A stretch of 64,000 nt of DNA, taken from Ferrimonas sp048263965. GTDB taxonomy: Bacteria > Pseudomonadota > Gammaproteobacteria > Enterobacterales > Shewanellaceae. The DNA lies in contig NZ_JBLXDO010000001.1 of NCBI RefSeq assembly GCF_048263965.1, positions 186,001 through 250,000 of the forward strand, given 5' to 3'. Below the pieces are notes generated by a model. It was not told where the DNA came from and did not search any database. It was given only the letters and a program-made list of their open reading frames with translations. Shown piece after piece: positions 1 through 8,991 of this stretch (positions are counted from its first letter, which is position 1; the number at the start of each line of letters is the position of its first letter). The translations under genes were made by a program, and so were the position numbers.

Positions 1-1
1 C

Positions 2-709
2 TGGCTGCTGGCCGAGTCCGACTATCTGGTACAGATGGCAGCACGTAAGCTGTGGCTCGAGCAGGATGTGGCCACCGCCATTGCCCTGCTCAAGGATGCC
101 GACCGGCGCCTGAATCTGATGAGGGATGAAGCCCTGACCCCGGTGCGCCAGGCGCTGCGGGATGACATCACCGCACTTCAGGGGCTGCCCCGCCAGGATC
201 TGGCCGGAGTGGCACTGACCATCGAATCTCTCATCGCGTCTGTGGACCGCTGGCCTCTGAACCGGGTGGAGTTGCCCGAGCTGGCTCAGGCCGAGGTGAG
301 TGACTCCCCCAGCGATTCAGTCAGCGACTGGAAAAGCAACCTGGCCAAGAGCTGGAATGCCCTGGTGGATGATTTCATTACTATTCGCCGCCGCCAGGGA
401 GAACTGCAGCCTCTGCTGGCGCCAGAGCAGGAGTGGTACCTGAGGGAACATCTGAAAGGCAAGCTGATGCAGGCCCAGCTGGCACTCTATCATGGCCATA
501 CCGATGCTTATCGCAAGGCGTTGTCCACCGCTGCGGATTGGGTGGAAACCTACTTCAAGCGGGATGACGCCACCATCGAAGGGGCGCTCACCAGCCTAGC
601 TGAGTTGCAGCGGACAGAGTTGGGCAGTCGTCTGCCCGAATCCCTGGCGAGCCAACCGCTGCTGGAGGCGCTGGTTCAGGAGAGGCTGGGCCGGGAGAGT
701 AAGGGATGA
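2..709 (+). CDS. hemX: HemX-like protein, 3' part (5' end outside window)
   Basis: C-terminal part of a HemX-type protein (uroporphyrinogen-III C-methyltransferase-related inner-membrane protein). The reading frame is open from base 2, upstream of the first in-frame ATG at 35, and those codons read WLLAESDYLVQMA, so the gene is truncated by the window edge. The visible part is helical and charged, with an alanine/leucine-rich 'AARKLWLEQDVATAIALL' stretch typical of the family. Its TGA stop overlaps the ATG of hemY (ATGA at 706-709), as expected for a hemX-hemY operon. HemX function is not established; it is usually encoded with hemCD, which would lie upstream. Confidence 0.85.
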   Translation, partial: WLLAESDYLVQMAARKLWLEQDVATAIALLKDADRRLNLMRDEALTPVRQALRDDITALQGLPRQDLAGVALTIESLIASVDRWPLNRVELPELAQAEVSDSPSDSVSDWKSNLAKSWNALVDDFITIRRRQGELQPLLAPEQEWYLREHLKGKLMQAQLALYHGHTDAYRKALSTAADWVETYFKRDDATIEGALTSLAELQRTELGSRLPESLASQPLLEALVQERLGRESKG

Positions 710-1875
710 TTAGGCTGCTGATCTATACCCTGATTGTACTTGCCGGTGCCATTGCAGGTCCCAAGCTGGTTGAGAACAAAGGGTATCTGCTGGTTGCCAT
801 CGGCGAGTACACCATAGAGACCTCTGTGGTGGCGGCGGTGGTGTTGCTGCTGGTGGGTTTTGCCTTGCTGCAGCTGATTGAGTGGTTGCTGGTCAAGCTG
901 CTGCGCACCGCCGGCCTGACCCGCTCTCTGCCCAGGCGCTGGCGTCAGCGCAAGTCTCGCAAGTTTACCCTGGAAGGGGCTCTGGCCCTGGCCGAAGAGA
1001 ACTGGCCCAAGGCGGAGCAGACGATGGCCAAGGGGGCCGATGCGGGCGAGTTGCCCCTGGTAAATTACCTGGCTGCAGCCCGGGCTGCCCATCATCAGGG
1101 CCACAGTGAACAGGTGGAGGTCTTCCTCACCCAGGCGCAGAGTTTTCCTGGCAGTGACGCGGCGGTGAACATCGCCCGTATCCGCTACCTGATTCAGGAT
1201 GGCGAGCTGGCCGCTGCCCGCCAATGTCTCGAGTCACTCTCTGCCAGCCTGAGAAATCGGCCCACGGTACTGAAACTGGCCCATGAGCTGTTCCTGCGTC
1301 AGAGGGACTGGGATGCCGTGGCCAGAATTGCCCCGGCACTGACCAAACATAAGGTGCTGGATGCCGAGACCCTGGAGCAACTGCCGGTGCAGATCGAGCG
1401 GGGAGCCCTCGAGGCCTGTCATACTCTGGAGGCACTCAACGAGCGTTGGCAGCAACTGCCCAAGCGTCGTCGCCGCCAGGATCCTCTGGTGGAGAGTTAT
1501 GTCCAGGGACTAATTCGCTTCCAGCAGCCTGCGGAAGCGCGCAAGGCGCTGTTGGCGCAATTGAACAAGAAAGAGCCTCAGGCCAACCTTCTGGAGCTGT
1601 TGCCCCTGTGCAGCGAGGATGCGGGAGAGTCCCTGGTGCACCTTCTGGAGCGCAACTACAGTGCACCTCAGATGCCGGATTACTGGGATTGTCTGGCCAA
1701 CCTGAGTCGCCAGGGCCGGCAGTACAAGCAGGCAAAGCAGTATCAGCGTAAGGCGATCGAGCTGGCGCCCACCCGCTATCGCTATTCGCAATTGGCGGAG
1801 CTGCAGGAACAGTTGGGTGAACACCGGGGCGCCCTGGAGAGCTATCGCAGACTGGCGGATCCCGAACTGACCTGA
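706..1875 (+). CDS. hemY: HemY, TPR-containing inner-membrane protein
   Basis: 389 residues, close to the usual length of proteobacterial HemY. Two hydrophobic segments at about residues 2-20 and 42-62 anchor it in the inner membrane. The rest is a helical TPR-like domain on the cytoplasmic side, with repeats visible near the C-terminus ('QAKQYQRKAIELAP', 'LGEHRGALESYRRL'). It is linked to late haem synthesis by gene order and is not related to the protoporphyrinogen oxidase that shares the name. Translation is probably coupled to hemX through the ATGA overlap. A hairpin terminator follows 30 bases after the stop. Confidence 0.9.
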   Translation: MIRLLIYTLIVLAGAIAGPKLVENKGYLLVAIGEYTIETSVVAAVVLLLVGFALLQLIEWLLVKLLRTAGLTRSLPRRWRQRKSRKFTLEGALALAEENWPKAEQTMAKGADAGELPLVNYLAAARAAHHQGHSEQVEVFLTQAQSFPGSDAAVNIARIRYLIQDGELAAARQCLESLSASLRNRPTVLKLAHELFLRQRDWDAVARIAPALTKHKVLDAETLEQLPVQIERGALEACHTLEALNERWQQLPKRRRRQDPLVESYVQGLIRFQQPAEARKALLAQLNKKEPQANLLELLPLCSEDAGESLVHLLERNYSAPQMPDYWDCLANLSRQGRQYKQAKQYQRKAIELAPTRYRYSQLAELQEQLGEHRGALESYRRLADPELT

Positions 1876-1904
1876 AACTCGGCCAGCTTAAGCGAAACAG
1901 AAAG

Positions 1905-1927
1905 AAGCCCGCATATTGCGGGCTTTT
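1905..1927. terminator. Bidirectional terminator between hemY and rarD
   Basis: The stem AAGCCCGC / GCGGGCTT closes a short ATAT-type loop, and T-rich sequence follows on the plus strand. The genes converge here, so it can serve both. Confidence 0.8.
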
Positions 1928-1931
1928 TTGA

Positions 1932-2831
1932 TCAGGCCTTGGCGGTAACCGGCTTGGTGCGGGAGCGGCGCCAGAGATCCAGGGTGAACATCAGCAGGGC
2001 GGCCCAGATAAAGCAGAAGGTGGTCAGCATCGCCGGATCCAGAGTCTCGCCATAGAGGGTGGTGGCCAGAACAAACATCAGGCTGGGGCCGATGTACTGG
2101 AACAGGCCAAGCATGTAGAAGGGAATTCTGACGGCGGCGGCGGCAAAGGCCAGCAGCGGCAGGGTGGTGACCACCCCGGCGGCCAGGATCAGCAGGTTCA
2201 ACTCCAGACCGTTGCCGGTCAGGTCGGCGGTGGGGCTGTCCAGCTGCCACCAGAACAGCAGGGCCACCGGCAGCATCAGGCTGGTCTCCACAAACAGGCC
2301 GGTCACCGACTGCAGGGCCACCTTCTTGCGCAGCAATCCGTACAGGCCGAAGCTGACCGCCAGGGCCAGAGAGATCCAGGGCAGGGAGCCAAACTGAATC
2401 AGCTCTACCACTACCCCGATGACGGCCACAACCACGGCGGCTAGCTGCATCTTGGGTAAGCGCTCGCCCAGAAACAGCATCCCCAGGGCCACGTTGACCA
2501 GGGGGTTGATGAAGTAGCCCAGGCTGGCCTCCAGCATGCGCCCGGAGTTTACCGCCCAGATAAAGATCAACCAGTTGCCCGCCACCAGGATGGCGGTGGC
2601 CACCAGGGTCCAGAGTTGCTTGGGATTGCGCAGAAGCTGGCGGACTGCGCCCAGTTGTCCGGTGAAGGCCACCAGCAAAGCCATCAGGGCGAAGGACCAG
2701 ATCACCCGGTGCATCAGGATCTCCGTGGCGGGAACCGCATCAATGGCTTTGAAGTAGATCGGGGCAAACCCCCACATGGAGTAGGCCATCAGGGCGAAGA
2801 TGATGCCCTGACGCATTTCCTGGTTTTGCAT
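1932..2831 (-). CDS. rarD: RarD, EamA/DMT-family permease
   Basis: 299 residues with about ten hydrophobic segments, matching RarD of the drug/metabolite transporter superfamily. The N-terminal 'GIIFALMAYSMWGFAPIYFK' and 'EILMHRVIWSF' and the central 'NWLIFIWAVNSGRMLEASLGYFINPL' are characteristic. It is an inner-membrane transporter of unproved substrate; the name comes from an old chloramphenicol-sensitivity phenotype. Its position beside a YigI thioesterase and recQ repeats the E. coli rarD-yigI-(pldA)-recQ order. The start codon is immediately followed by a short hydrophilic leader, and no alternative start is favoured. Confidence 0.92.
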   Translation of the reverse strand: MQNQEMRQGIIFALMAYSMWGFAPIYFKAIDAVPATEILMHRVIWSFALMALLVAFTGQLGAVRQLLRNPKQLWTLVATAILVAGNWLIFIWAVNSGRMLEASLGYFINPLVNVALGMLFLGERLPKMQLAAVVVAVIGVVVELIQFGSLPWISLALAVSFGLYGLLRKKVALQSVTGLFVETSLMLPVALLFWWQLDSPTADLTGNGLELNLLILAAGVVTTLPLLAFAAAAVRIPFYMLGLFQYIGPSLMFVLATTLYGETLDPAMLTTFCFIWAALLMFTLDLWRRSRTKPVTAKA

Positions 2832-2896
2832 GGCGGACCTGAATCTGGAAAAGGGTGAATCCCCAAAGAGGGGCGATATTATGCACCCATCAAGCC

Positions 2897-3358
2897 CTAA
2901 CCCACAAGATAGGTTCCGGTGCCGAAAGCGATATGGCTGCCCTTCTCATTGTGCAGCTCCATCCGGGCCACGGCCACCTTGTTGCCTGCCCGAATCACTG
3001 TGCCTGAGGCCACAAAAAGGGCTCCCCGGCCGGGGCGAAGGTAGTCCACGCGAAGATCGATGGTGCCCAGGTTCTTCAGCCTCCGGGCCAGCAGCTCCTT
3101 GGGCCAGCTTTCCCGGGTCTTGAGGACGGCACTGAACGCGGTCAGCCCTCCAACCACATCCAGCAGGGTGGCGGTGACGCCTCCGTGGAGGATCTGCTGT
3201 GCCGGATTCCCCACCAGCTCGGGTCGCATCGGCAGCTGCAACTCGATGGAACCATCCTGTTGTTGGTGCAGCTCAATGCCCATCAGCTGATGAAAGGGAA
3301 GCCTGTTGGCAAACAGATCCCTGAGGTACTCCAGCGCCTGGGCCTGGGTCAGTTCCAT
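2897..3358 (-). CDS. yigI: YigI-type hotdog thioesterase
   Basis: Small acyl-CoA thioesterase of the PaaI/YigI hotdog-fold group, about 153 residues from the chosen start. The core 'GNPAQQILHGGVTATLLDVVGGLTAFSAV' carries the HGG turn and the following helix with an Asp, the usual active-site region. The open frame extends to 3457, but the ATG at 3358 has a clear AGGAG eight bases upstream and the extra 33 residues have no family character, so 3358 is preferred. It lies between rarD and the divergent recQ, as in enterobacteria. Substrate is unknown; medium- to long-chain acyl-CoA is a family-based guess. Confidence 0.85.
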   Translation of the reverse strand: MELTQAQALEYLRDLFANRLPFHQLMGIELHQQQDGSIELQLPMRPELVGNPAQQILHGGVTATLLDVVGGLTAFSAVLKTRESWPKELLARRLKNLGTIDLRVDYLRPGRGALFVASGTVIRAGNKVAVARMELHNEKGSHIAFGTGTYLVG

Positions 3359-3499
3359 CCGGTTTTCTCCTGCTCTTCCTGAACAACTTCGCTCAACTAT
3401 CAAAGCACTATCTGTTGGTGGACACAACTCCCAGAGGGTGGCAGACAGGGGCCGCAAGTTGCATTACAATGGCGGCCCTTTTACCCCGTGCCGAGACCC

Positions 3500-5329
3500 A
3501 TGGATACCACCCTCAGCCCAGCAGATTGCGACATCAGCACCGCCCCAGCACAGCCGTTGCTGCAACAGGTGTTCGGTTACCGTGCATTTCGTCCGGGCCA
3601 GCAGCAGGTGGTGGAGCAGCTCTGTGCCGGGCGAGATGCCCTGGTGATCATGCCTACAGGTGGCGGCAAGAGTCTCTGTTACCAGCTTCCCGCGTTGTTA
3701 CTCCCCGGCGTGACCGTGGTGATCTCCCCCCTGCTCTCCCTGATGAAGGATCAGGTGGATGCGTTGCGCCAGCTGGGGGTTGGGGCGGTTGCCCTGAACT
3801 CCAGCCTGAGTCGTGAGGAGTGGCTGGCCAGCCTGGCTGCAATTCGCGATGGTCAGATCAAACTGGTCTACCTCTCTCCGGAACGTCTGCTGGCTCCGGA
3901 TATGATGGCCAGGTTGCGGGAGTGGCCCCTGTCGCTGATTGCCGTGGATGAAGCCCACTGCATCAGCCAGTGGGGACATGATTTTCGCCCCGAGTACGCC
4001 CGCCTGGGAGAGGTGAAAGCCGCTTTCCCGTCGGTGCCCATGGTGGCCCTGACCGCCACCGCCGATCAGGCGACCCGCAGGGACATTCTGCAGCAGCTCG
4101 GCCTGAACCAGCCCCATGAGCATCTGGCCAGTTTCGACCGGCCCAATATCCGCTACAGCGTGATGGACAAGCTGAGCCCCTTTTCCCAGTTGAAAACCTT
4201 CCTGCAGCAACAGAAGGGCAATGCCGGCATCATCTACTGCGGCAGCCGCCGTCGGGTGGAGGAGGTTGCCGAGAAGCTTCGCAAGGAGGGGGTCGCTGCC
4301 GAGGCCTACCACGCTGGGCTGGAATCCGGGCTGCGCCATCAGGTCCAGGACGCCTTCCTGAGGGAGAAGATCGACATCGTGGTGGCCACCGTGGCCTTTG
4401 GCATGGGGATCAATAAATCCAATGTGCGTTTTGTGGTGCACTGGGACCTGCCAAAGTCGATCGAAAGCTATTACCAGGAGACTGGCCGTGCCGGCCGGGA
4501 TGGCCTGGAAGCGGAAGCCCTGATGCTGTTTGACCCGGGAGACATCGCCCGGGTGCGCCAGCTGCTGGAGAGCGGAGAGCGCGAGCCCAACCCGGTGGAG
4601 ATTCATAAGCTCAACGCCATGGCCGCCTTCGCCGAGGCACAGACCTGCCGCCGCCAGGTGCTGCTCAACTACTTCGACGAACCCGCCCACCAAGCTTGTG
4701 GCAACTGCGATATCTGCCTGGATCCTCCCAAGCGCTATGATGCCACCGAGGAGGCTCGCAAGGCCCTGAGCTGCATCTACCGCGTCAACCAGAGATTTGG
4801 CATGGGACATGTGATTGAGGTGCTCAGGGGCAGCAAGGGCCACGCCGTGGTCGAGCGGGGTCATGACAAACTCTCAACCTGGGGAATCGGCTCGGAACGT
4901 TCCAGCGACCACTGGCTGTCGGTGCTCAGGCAACTTGTGCACCACGGACTGGTGAATCAGGACATCACCCGCTCCATGGCGTTGACCCTGAATCCCGCGG
5001 CCCGGGCGGTGCTCAAGGGTGAGCAGAGTCTGGAGCTGGCTGAACCCAGGGTGGTGCTGGCCAAGCCCAAGCGTGGACGCAGTCGGCTGTTGCCTCAGCA
5101 TTATGACCGGCGGTTGTTTGCCAGGCTCAAGACCCTGCGAAGGGAGTTGGCGGACGAAGCTGGCATCCCGCCCTACCAGGTGTTCTCAGACGCCACCCTG
5201 GCAGAGATGGCCAGCGAGATGCCCACGACCGAGTGGGCGCTGCTGAGGATCAATGGGGTGGGGGCCAAGAAGCTGGAGCGCTACGGCGAGGCCTTCATCG
5301 ACGCCATTGTGGCTTATCTGGACGAATAA
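3500..5329 (+). CDS. recQ: ATP-dependent DNA helicase RecQ
   Basis: 3'-to-5' superfamily-2 helicase for recombination and fork repair. Visible motifs: FGYRAFRPGQ (motif 0), MPTGGGKSLCYQ (Walker A), VDEAHCISQWGHDFRPEY (DEAH box), ALTATAD, and QETGRAGRDG (motif VI). Four cysteines follow for the zinc site ('CRRQVLLNYFDE...CGNCDIC'), and the C-terminal HRDC domain ends '...NGVGAKKLERYGEAFIDAI'. The ATG at 3500 gives 609 residues, the length of the E. coli enzyme; an in-frame GTG at 3488 would add four. The last 35 bases overlap the convergent gene at 5295. Confidence 0.95.
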   Translation: MDTTLSPADCDISTAPAQPLLQQVFGYRAFRPGQQQVVEQLCAGRDALVIMPTGGGKSLCYQLPALLLPGVTVVISPLLSLMKDQVDALRQLGVGAVALNSSLSREEWLASLAAIRDGQIKLVYLSPERLLAPDMMARLREWPLSLIAVDEAHCISQWGHDFRPEYARLGEVKAAFPSVPMVALTATADQATRRDILQQLGLNQPHEHLASFDRPNIRYSVMDKLSPFSQLKTFLQQQKGNAGIIYCGSRRRVEEVAEKLRKEGVAAEAYHAGLESGLRHQVQDAFLREKIDIVVATVAFGMGINKSNVRFVVHWDLPKSIESYYQETGRAGRDGLEAEALMLFDPGDIARVRQLLESGEREPNPVEIHKLNAMAAFAEAQTCRRQVLLNYFDEPAHQACGNCDICLDPPKRYDATEEARKALSCIYRVNQRFGMGHVIEVLRGSKGHAVVERGHDKLSTWGIGSERSSDHWLSVLRQLVHHGLVNQDITRSMALTLNPAARAVLKGEQSLELAEPRVVLAKPKRGRSRLLPQHYDRRLFARLKTLRRELADEAGIPPYQVFSDATLAEMASEMPTTEWALLRINGVGAKKLERYGEAFIDAIVAYLDE

Positions 5330-7055
5330 CGTTTTCCGACAGCATCAGGCTGTGCTGAATCTGATTGCACTCCAGCCTGGCCAGCAGTGAGTCTGCCTGA
5401 TCCAGGGGGTGGGTTCGAGCCACCCCGGTGGCGATGTTTCTGTAACCCGCTTCCGCCAGGTTACGACTGAGGCGGTATCTCAGCCTTTCCGCTTCCGCTT
5501 CGCTGGCATCCACCAGCAGAACCAGCAGCTGACGCTCGCCGCACTCAATCATCAAATCATTGATTCGAATGTCTTTATTTCGAATTCGCTTGCGCAGCGT
5601 GTCGGTCAGCCCATTGCCTTCCCAGGAAAATTTCACCACTGGGAGTGTCCGATCTGTACTGGAGAGAGCCCGCTCGAGGCGGATTCGCCAATCCAGGTGT
5701 TCGTAGTCCTGAACCGACTCGGTGACTTTCCGGCTGCTGGTGAGCCTGAACAGCAGCCAGATCAACCACAGCAGCAGGCTGAGAGAGGCCACCACCTGCC
5801 ACACCATCAGTTGGTTGTGCAGCTTGAAGTAGGAGGAGGACTGGGTGGCCAGCTGTGCCCGGTTGCGATCGATCTTCTGGTCCAGCTGCACTTTTTGCTG
5901 GAGCAGGGCTTCTTTTCGCAGGTTTTCCTGTTGTTCGGCATAAGCGCTGTGATACTTGAGCTGAAGCTCATAGGCTCGTTGATAATTGCCCTGCAAAGCT
6001 TCTCCCTGAGATTCGATCCAATCGAGTTCGGTTAAGACTCTGGCATCTTGCTCAAGTGTGAAACGTTGTCTGGCCAGTTTCAGTTGGTAATTGGCTTCTT
6101 CAAATTTTCCTAATTGGAAAGCCGCTTCAGCAAGGAATGACCTTGCCCTAGCCTTGCGTTCCTCCATGGCCAGGTCACTGAACATGCCCAGGGCCAGACT
6201 GGCGTAGCTGTAGGCATCGGAGTAACGCTCTAACTTGAGGGAGAGCTTGGAGAAGAGCAGGTTGAATCTTGCCTGGGCCAACTCATCCATCGTGGGCACC
6301 AGCTTCTCCAATTGCTCCATTCGTACACTGGCATCCTGATAGCGCTCTTGTTGCATCAGGGTGAAGGTGTGGTTGACCTGAATGATCCAGCTTAAGGTTG
6401 ATCCTTGGGGCGCTTGTTGTATCGCCTGCTCAAACAGGGTGTCGCTCCTCAGGTAATCACCGAGATAGTAGTAGGTTCGGGCCAGGGAGTAGGAGATAAG
6501 CGCAGGGTGCGGCTGATAGATGGGCATCTTGTCATGTGTGCTTTCCATCCAGGTTAACGCCTGATGGAGATCATCCAGAGCGGCTTCCAGGTCTCCCTGG
6601 TCGGCGTAGATGTCTGCACGCCTCATCAGGCTGAGGCCCATAGCGTGGCCCGCCCCTGCGCCATGGATCGCCTTGTTGATGGTCTCCAGGGCTCGATCGT
6701 ATTTGCCCAGCATCATCAGATTATTGGCTTCACAGGCATTCATGTAGGCGATCAACTGAGGCTTCTTGAGCTTCTCTGCAGCGGCGAGCCCACTGTTTAT
6801 GGCTTGTTGAGCTTCAGAAAGGGATTGATTGCTGATGGCAGCTTCGCACCTCAGCACATGCCATCGCATCTGCTGTTGAGGAGTAGCGGTAAGTACTCTA
6901 GCTCCAAGCCTGTCCAGCTTAGCGTAGGCCCCGGGCGTAGAGAGCTGCACCTCGAGTGTCAGCTCATCGAGGCGTTGGGTCAGGTCATCTGCTGTTGCCA
7001 GAGGGCAGTTCAGAATCAGCAGCAGCCAGAGAGTTATCCTTAACGGTGCGGGCAT
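5295..7055 (-). CDS. Periplasmic TPR protein with one TM and a degenerate GGDEF-like end
   Basis: 586 residues. A signal peptide (about 1-22, ending LATA) precedes a long TPR array ('MLGKYDRALETINKAI', 'YYLGDYLRSDTLFEQAI', 'QLGKFEEANYQLKLA'). A coiled coil follows at about 370-400, then a membrane helix at about 415-438 ('MVWQVVASLSLLLWLIWLLF') and a cytoplasmic domain of some 140 residues. The end ('ECGERQLLVLLVDASEAEAERLRYRLSRNL', 'RNIATGVARTHPLD', 'ADSLLARL') has the strand/helix layout of a GGDEF domain, but no GG[DE]EF loop is present. The layout resembles a sensor that has lost diguanylate cyclase activity. This reading is by eye. The gene converges on recQ with a 35-base coding overlap. 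Confidence 0.7.
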   Translation of the reverse strand: MPAPLRITLWLLLILNCPLATADDLTQRLDELTLEVQLSTPGAYAKLDRLGARVLTATPQQQMRWHVLRCEAAISNQSLSEAQQAINSGLAAAEKLKKPQLIAYMNACEANNLMMLGKYDRALETINKAIHGAGAGHAMGLSLMRRADIYADQGDLEAALDDLHQALTWMESTHDKMPIYQPHPALISYSLARTYYYLGDYLRSDTLFEQAIQQAPQGSTLSWIIQVNHTFTLMQQERYQDASVRMEQLEKLVPTMDELAQARFNLLFSKLSLKLERYSDAYSYASLALGMFSDLAMEERKARARSFLAEAAFQLGKFEEANYQLKLARQRFTLEQDARVLTELDWIESQGEALQGNYQRAYELQLKYHSAYAEQQENLRKEALLQQKVQLDQKIDRNRAQLATQSSSYFKLHNQLMVWQVVASLSLLLWLIWLLFRLTSSRKVTESVQDYEHLDWRIRLERALSSTDRTLPVVKFSWEGNGLTDTLRKRIRNKDIRINDLMIECGERQLLVLLVDASEAEAERLRYRLSRNLAEAGYRNIATGVARTHPLDQADSLLARLECNQIQHSLMLSENVIRPDKPQWRR

Positions 7056-7205
7056 CAGGCCAGTATCTTGGGGTAAAAAGGGGTATAGGATAAGACCTCT
7101 GTTAACTCTCGGTAAAGAAGAAGCAATATAGAGGCTGATCCAGGTCGCACAATAACCATTGTTGACTGCATAATAATTGCCTCAGGGTGATTGTGTATTC
7201 AGGGG

Positions 7206-7235
7206 TTGACATCCCTGCCGGGTTCCGGTCATAGT
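7206..7235 (+). promoter_or_regulatory. Probable sigma-70 promoter of the leu operon
   Basis: A perfect -35 TTGACA (7206-7211) is followed after 18 bases by CATAGT (7230-7235), a moderate -10. Transcription would begin about 25-30 bases before the leader peptide ATG at 7272. Confidence 0.6.
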
Positions 7236-7271
7236 TAGGTCACTTCGTAACCACGAAAACAGAATCCATTT

Positions 7272-7352
7272 ATGTACAACGTTTTTCGGTCCAACCTACT
7301 AATTAGCCTAACCCTAGCAGGACGCTGCGCGGGCGGCTTGGTCGTGGACTGA
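7272..7352 (+). CDS. leuL: leu operon leader peptide, attenuation control
   Basis: A 26-codon open frame (ATG 7272, TGA 7350-7352) just upstream of leuA. Codons 9-15 read Leu-Leu-Ile-Ser-Leu-Thr-Leu, and all four of these leucines use CTA, which looks uncommon in the neighbouring genes. This is the arrangement of amino-acid attenuation leaders, where ribosome stalling at leucine codons under starvation selects an antiterminator. A terminator hairpin with a T run lies 24 bases after the stop, and an alternative pairing is available (GCGCGGG at 7327-7333 with CCCGCGC at 7378-7384). It is too short for normal gene calling. Confidence 0.85.
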   Translation: MYNVFRSNLLISLTLAGRCAGGLVVD

Positions 7353-7375
7353 AAACGGTACGACTCGAGCATTAG

Positions 7376-7403
7376 AACCCGCGCTGTATGCGCGGGTTTT
7401 TTT
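7376..7403 (+). terminator. leu attenuator terminator
   Basis: Stem AACCCGCGC (7376-7384) / GCGCGGGTT (7390-7398), loop TGTAT, then a T run to 7403. Its 5' arm can instead pair with GCGCGGG at 7327-7333 inside the leader ORF. That pairing would form the antiterminator when the ribosome stalls at the CTA codons. Confidence 0.88.
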
Positions 7404-7440
7404 ATGCCCGCGCTCAGAGCCAGGTCGTCATGGAGGCATT

Positions 7441-8991
7441 ATGAGTGAACGGGTAATCCTGTTTGATACCACATTGAGGGACGGTGAGCAGGCGTTGGCA
7501 GCCAGCTTGTCGGTGAATGAGAAGTTGCAGATTGCCCGCGCTCTGGAACGTATGGGGATCGACATCATCGAGGCGGGTTTTCCCGTTTCCTCTCCGGGAG
7601 ACTTCGAGTCGGTCAGGCAGATTGCCGCCACCATCAAGGACAGCCGCATCTGCGCCTTGTCCCGGGCGGTCAAAGGCGACATTGATGCCGCTGCCGAATC
7701 CCTCAAGGTGGCGGACCAGTTCCGCATCCACACCTTTATCTCCACCTCGGACATCCATGTGCAGAGCAAGTTGCGCCGGGATTTCTCTCAGGTGGAGGAG
7801 ATGGCGGTCGACGCGGTGCGTTACGCCCGCCGTTTCACCGACGATGTGGAGTTCTCCTGCGAGGATGCAGGCCGGACCCCCATCGACAACCTGTGCCGTA
7901 TGGTGGAGTCTGCCATTCGTGCCGGCGCCTCCACGGTCAACATTCCCGATACCGTGGGCTACACCACTCCAACCGAATTCGGCGGCATCATCCGCACCCT
8001 GTTCGAGCGGGTGCCCAACATCGACCAGGCGGTGATCTCCGTCCACTGCCATGATGACCTGGGCCTGTCTGTGGCCAACTCCATCGCCGCCGTTGAGGCG
8101 GGGGCCCGTCAGGTGGAGGGCACCATCAACGGCATCGGTGAGCGTGCCGGTAACGCCGCTCTGGAGGAGGTGATCATGATCCTCAAGACCCGGGCAGCCC
8201 GATTCGGATTGGAAGTGGGGGCCAACCCTCAGGAGATTCACCGGGTCAGCCAGGCGATCAGTCGCCTGTGCAACATGCCGATTCAGTCCAATAAGGCGAT
8301 TGTGGGCGCCAACGCCTTCAGCCACAGCTCCGGCATTCATCAGGATGGGGTGCTCAAGAGTCAGAACACCTACGAGATCATGACCCCTGAGTCCATCGGC
8401 CTGGGACGCAACAACCTGAACCTAACCTCCCGCTCCGGTCGCCACGTCATTCGTCACCGTATGGCGGAGATGGGCTACACCGATGCCGAATACGATCTGG
8501 ACACCCTGTATGAGCGCTTCCTGGCTCTGGCGGACAAGAAGGGCCAGGTGTTCGATTATGACCTGGAGGCGTTGCTGTTCTTCGAAAACCAGAGAGAGGA
8601 CGAGGAGCACTACCGCATCAACCAGCTGAACGTTCAGGCGGGCAGCAGCCACTTCGCCACGGCTTCGATCGAGATGCAGATTGGCGAGGAAACGGTGACC
8701 GAGGCGGCCACCGGTAACGGCCCGGTGGACTCCGCCTACAAGGCGATCGCTCGGGCCACAGGGCGCCAGCTGGCCATCAAGAGTTACCACATTGGCGCCG
8801 AGGGGGGCGGCCACGATGCCCTGGGCCGGGTGGACATCACCGCCGAGTGCGAGGGGCGCACCTTCCACGGTATGGGGCTGTCCACCGACATCATTGAGTC
8901 CTCGGCCATCGCCCTGATTCGGGTCTACAACCTGATTCACCGTCAGCAACAGATCGAGAAGAAGAAGCAGCAGATTTTGGAGGAAGCATGA
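7441..8991 (+). CDS. leuA: 2-isopropylmalate synthase
   Basis: First committed step of leucine synthesis: condenses acetyl-CoA with 2-oxoisovalerate. 516 residues. The N-terminal DRE-TIM barrel opens with 'FDTTLRDGEQAL' (metal/substrate site) and contains 'SVHCHDDLGLSVANS' (HxH metal ligands) and 'NGIGERAGNAALEE'. The C-terminal region after about residue 390 is the allosteric leucine-binding domain ('SSHFATASIEMQIGEE', 'YHIGAEGGGHDALGRV'). ATG at 7441 follows GGAGGC. The stop overlaps leuB by four bases (ATGA at 8988). The operon is controlled by the leucine attenuator upstream. Confidence 0.97.
   Translation: MSERVILFDTTLRDGEQALAASLSVNEKLQIARALERMGIDIIEAGFPVSSPGDFESVRQIAATIKDSRICALSRAVKGDIDAAAESLKVADQFRIHTFISTSDIHVQSKLRRDFSQVEEMAVDAVRYARRFTDDVEFSCEDAGRTPIDNLCRMVESAIRAGASTVNIPDTVGYTTPTEFGGIIRTLFERVPNIDQAVISVHCHDDLGLSVANSIAAVEAGARQVEGTINGIGERAGNAALEEVIMILKTRAARFGLEVGANPQEIHRVSQAISRLCNMPIQSNKAIVGANAFSHSSGIHQDGVLKSQNTYEIMTPESIGLGRNNLNLTSRSGRHVIRHRMAEMGYTDAEYDLDTLYERFLALADKKGQVFDYDLEALLFFENQREDEEHYRINQLNVQAGSSHFATASIEMQIGEETVTEAATGNGPVDSAYKAIARATGRQLAIKSYHIGAEGGGHDALGRVDITAECEGRTFHGMGLSTDIIESSAIALIRVYNLIHRQQQIEKKKQQILEEA

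Noticed and set aside
3488..3499. Longer recQ from GTG at 3488
   Set aside because: The ATG at 3500 gives the 609-residue family length; the four extra codons have no support.
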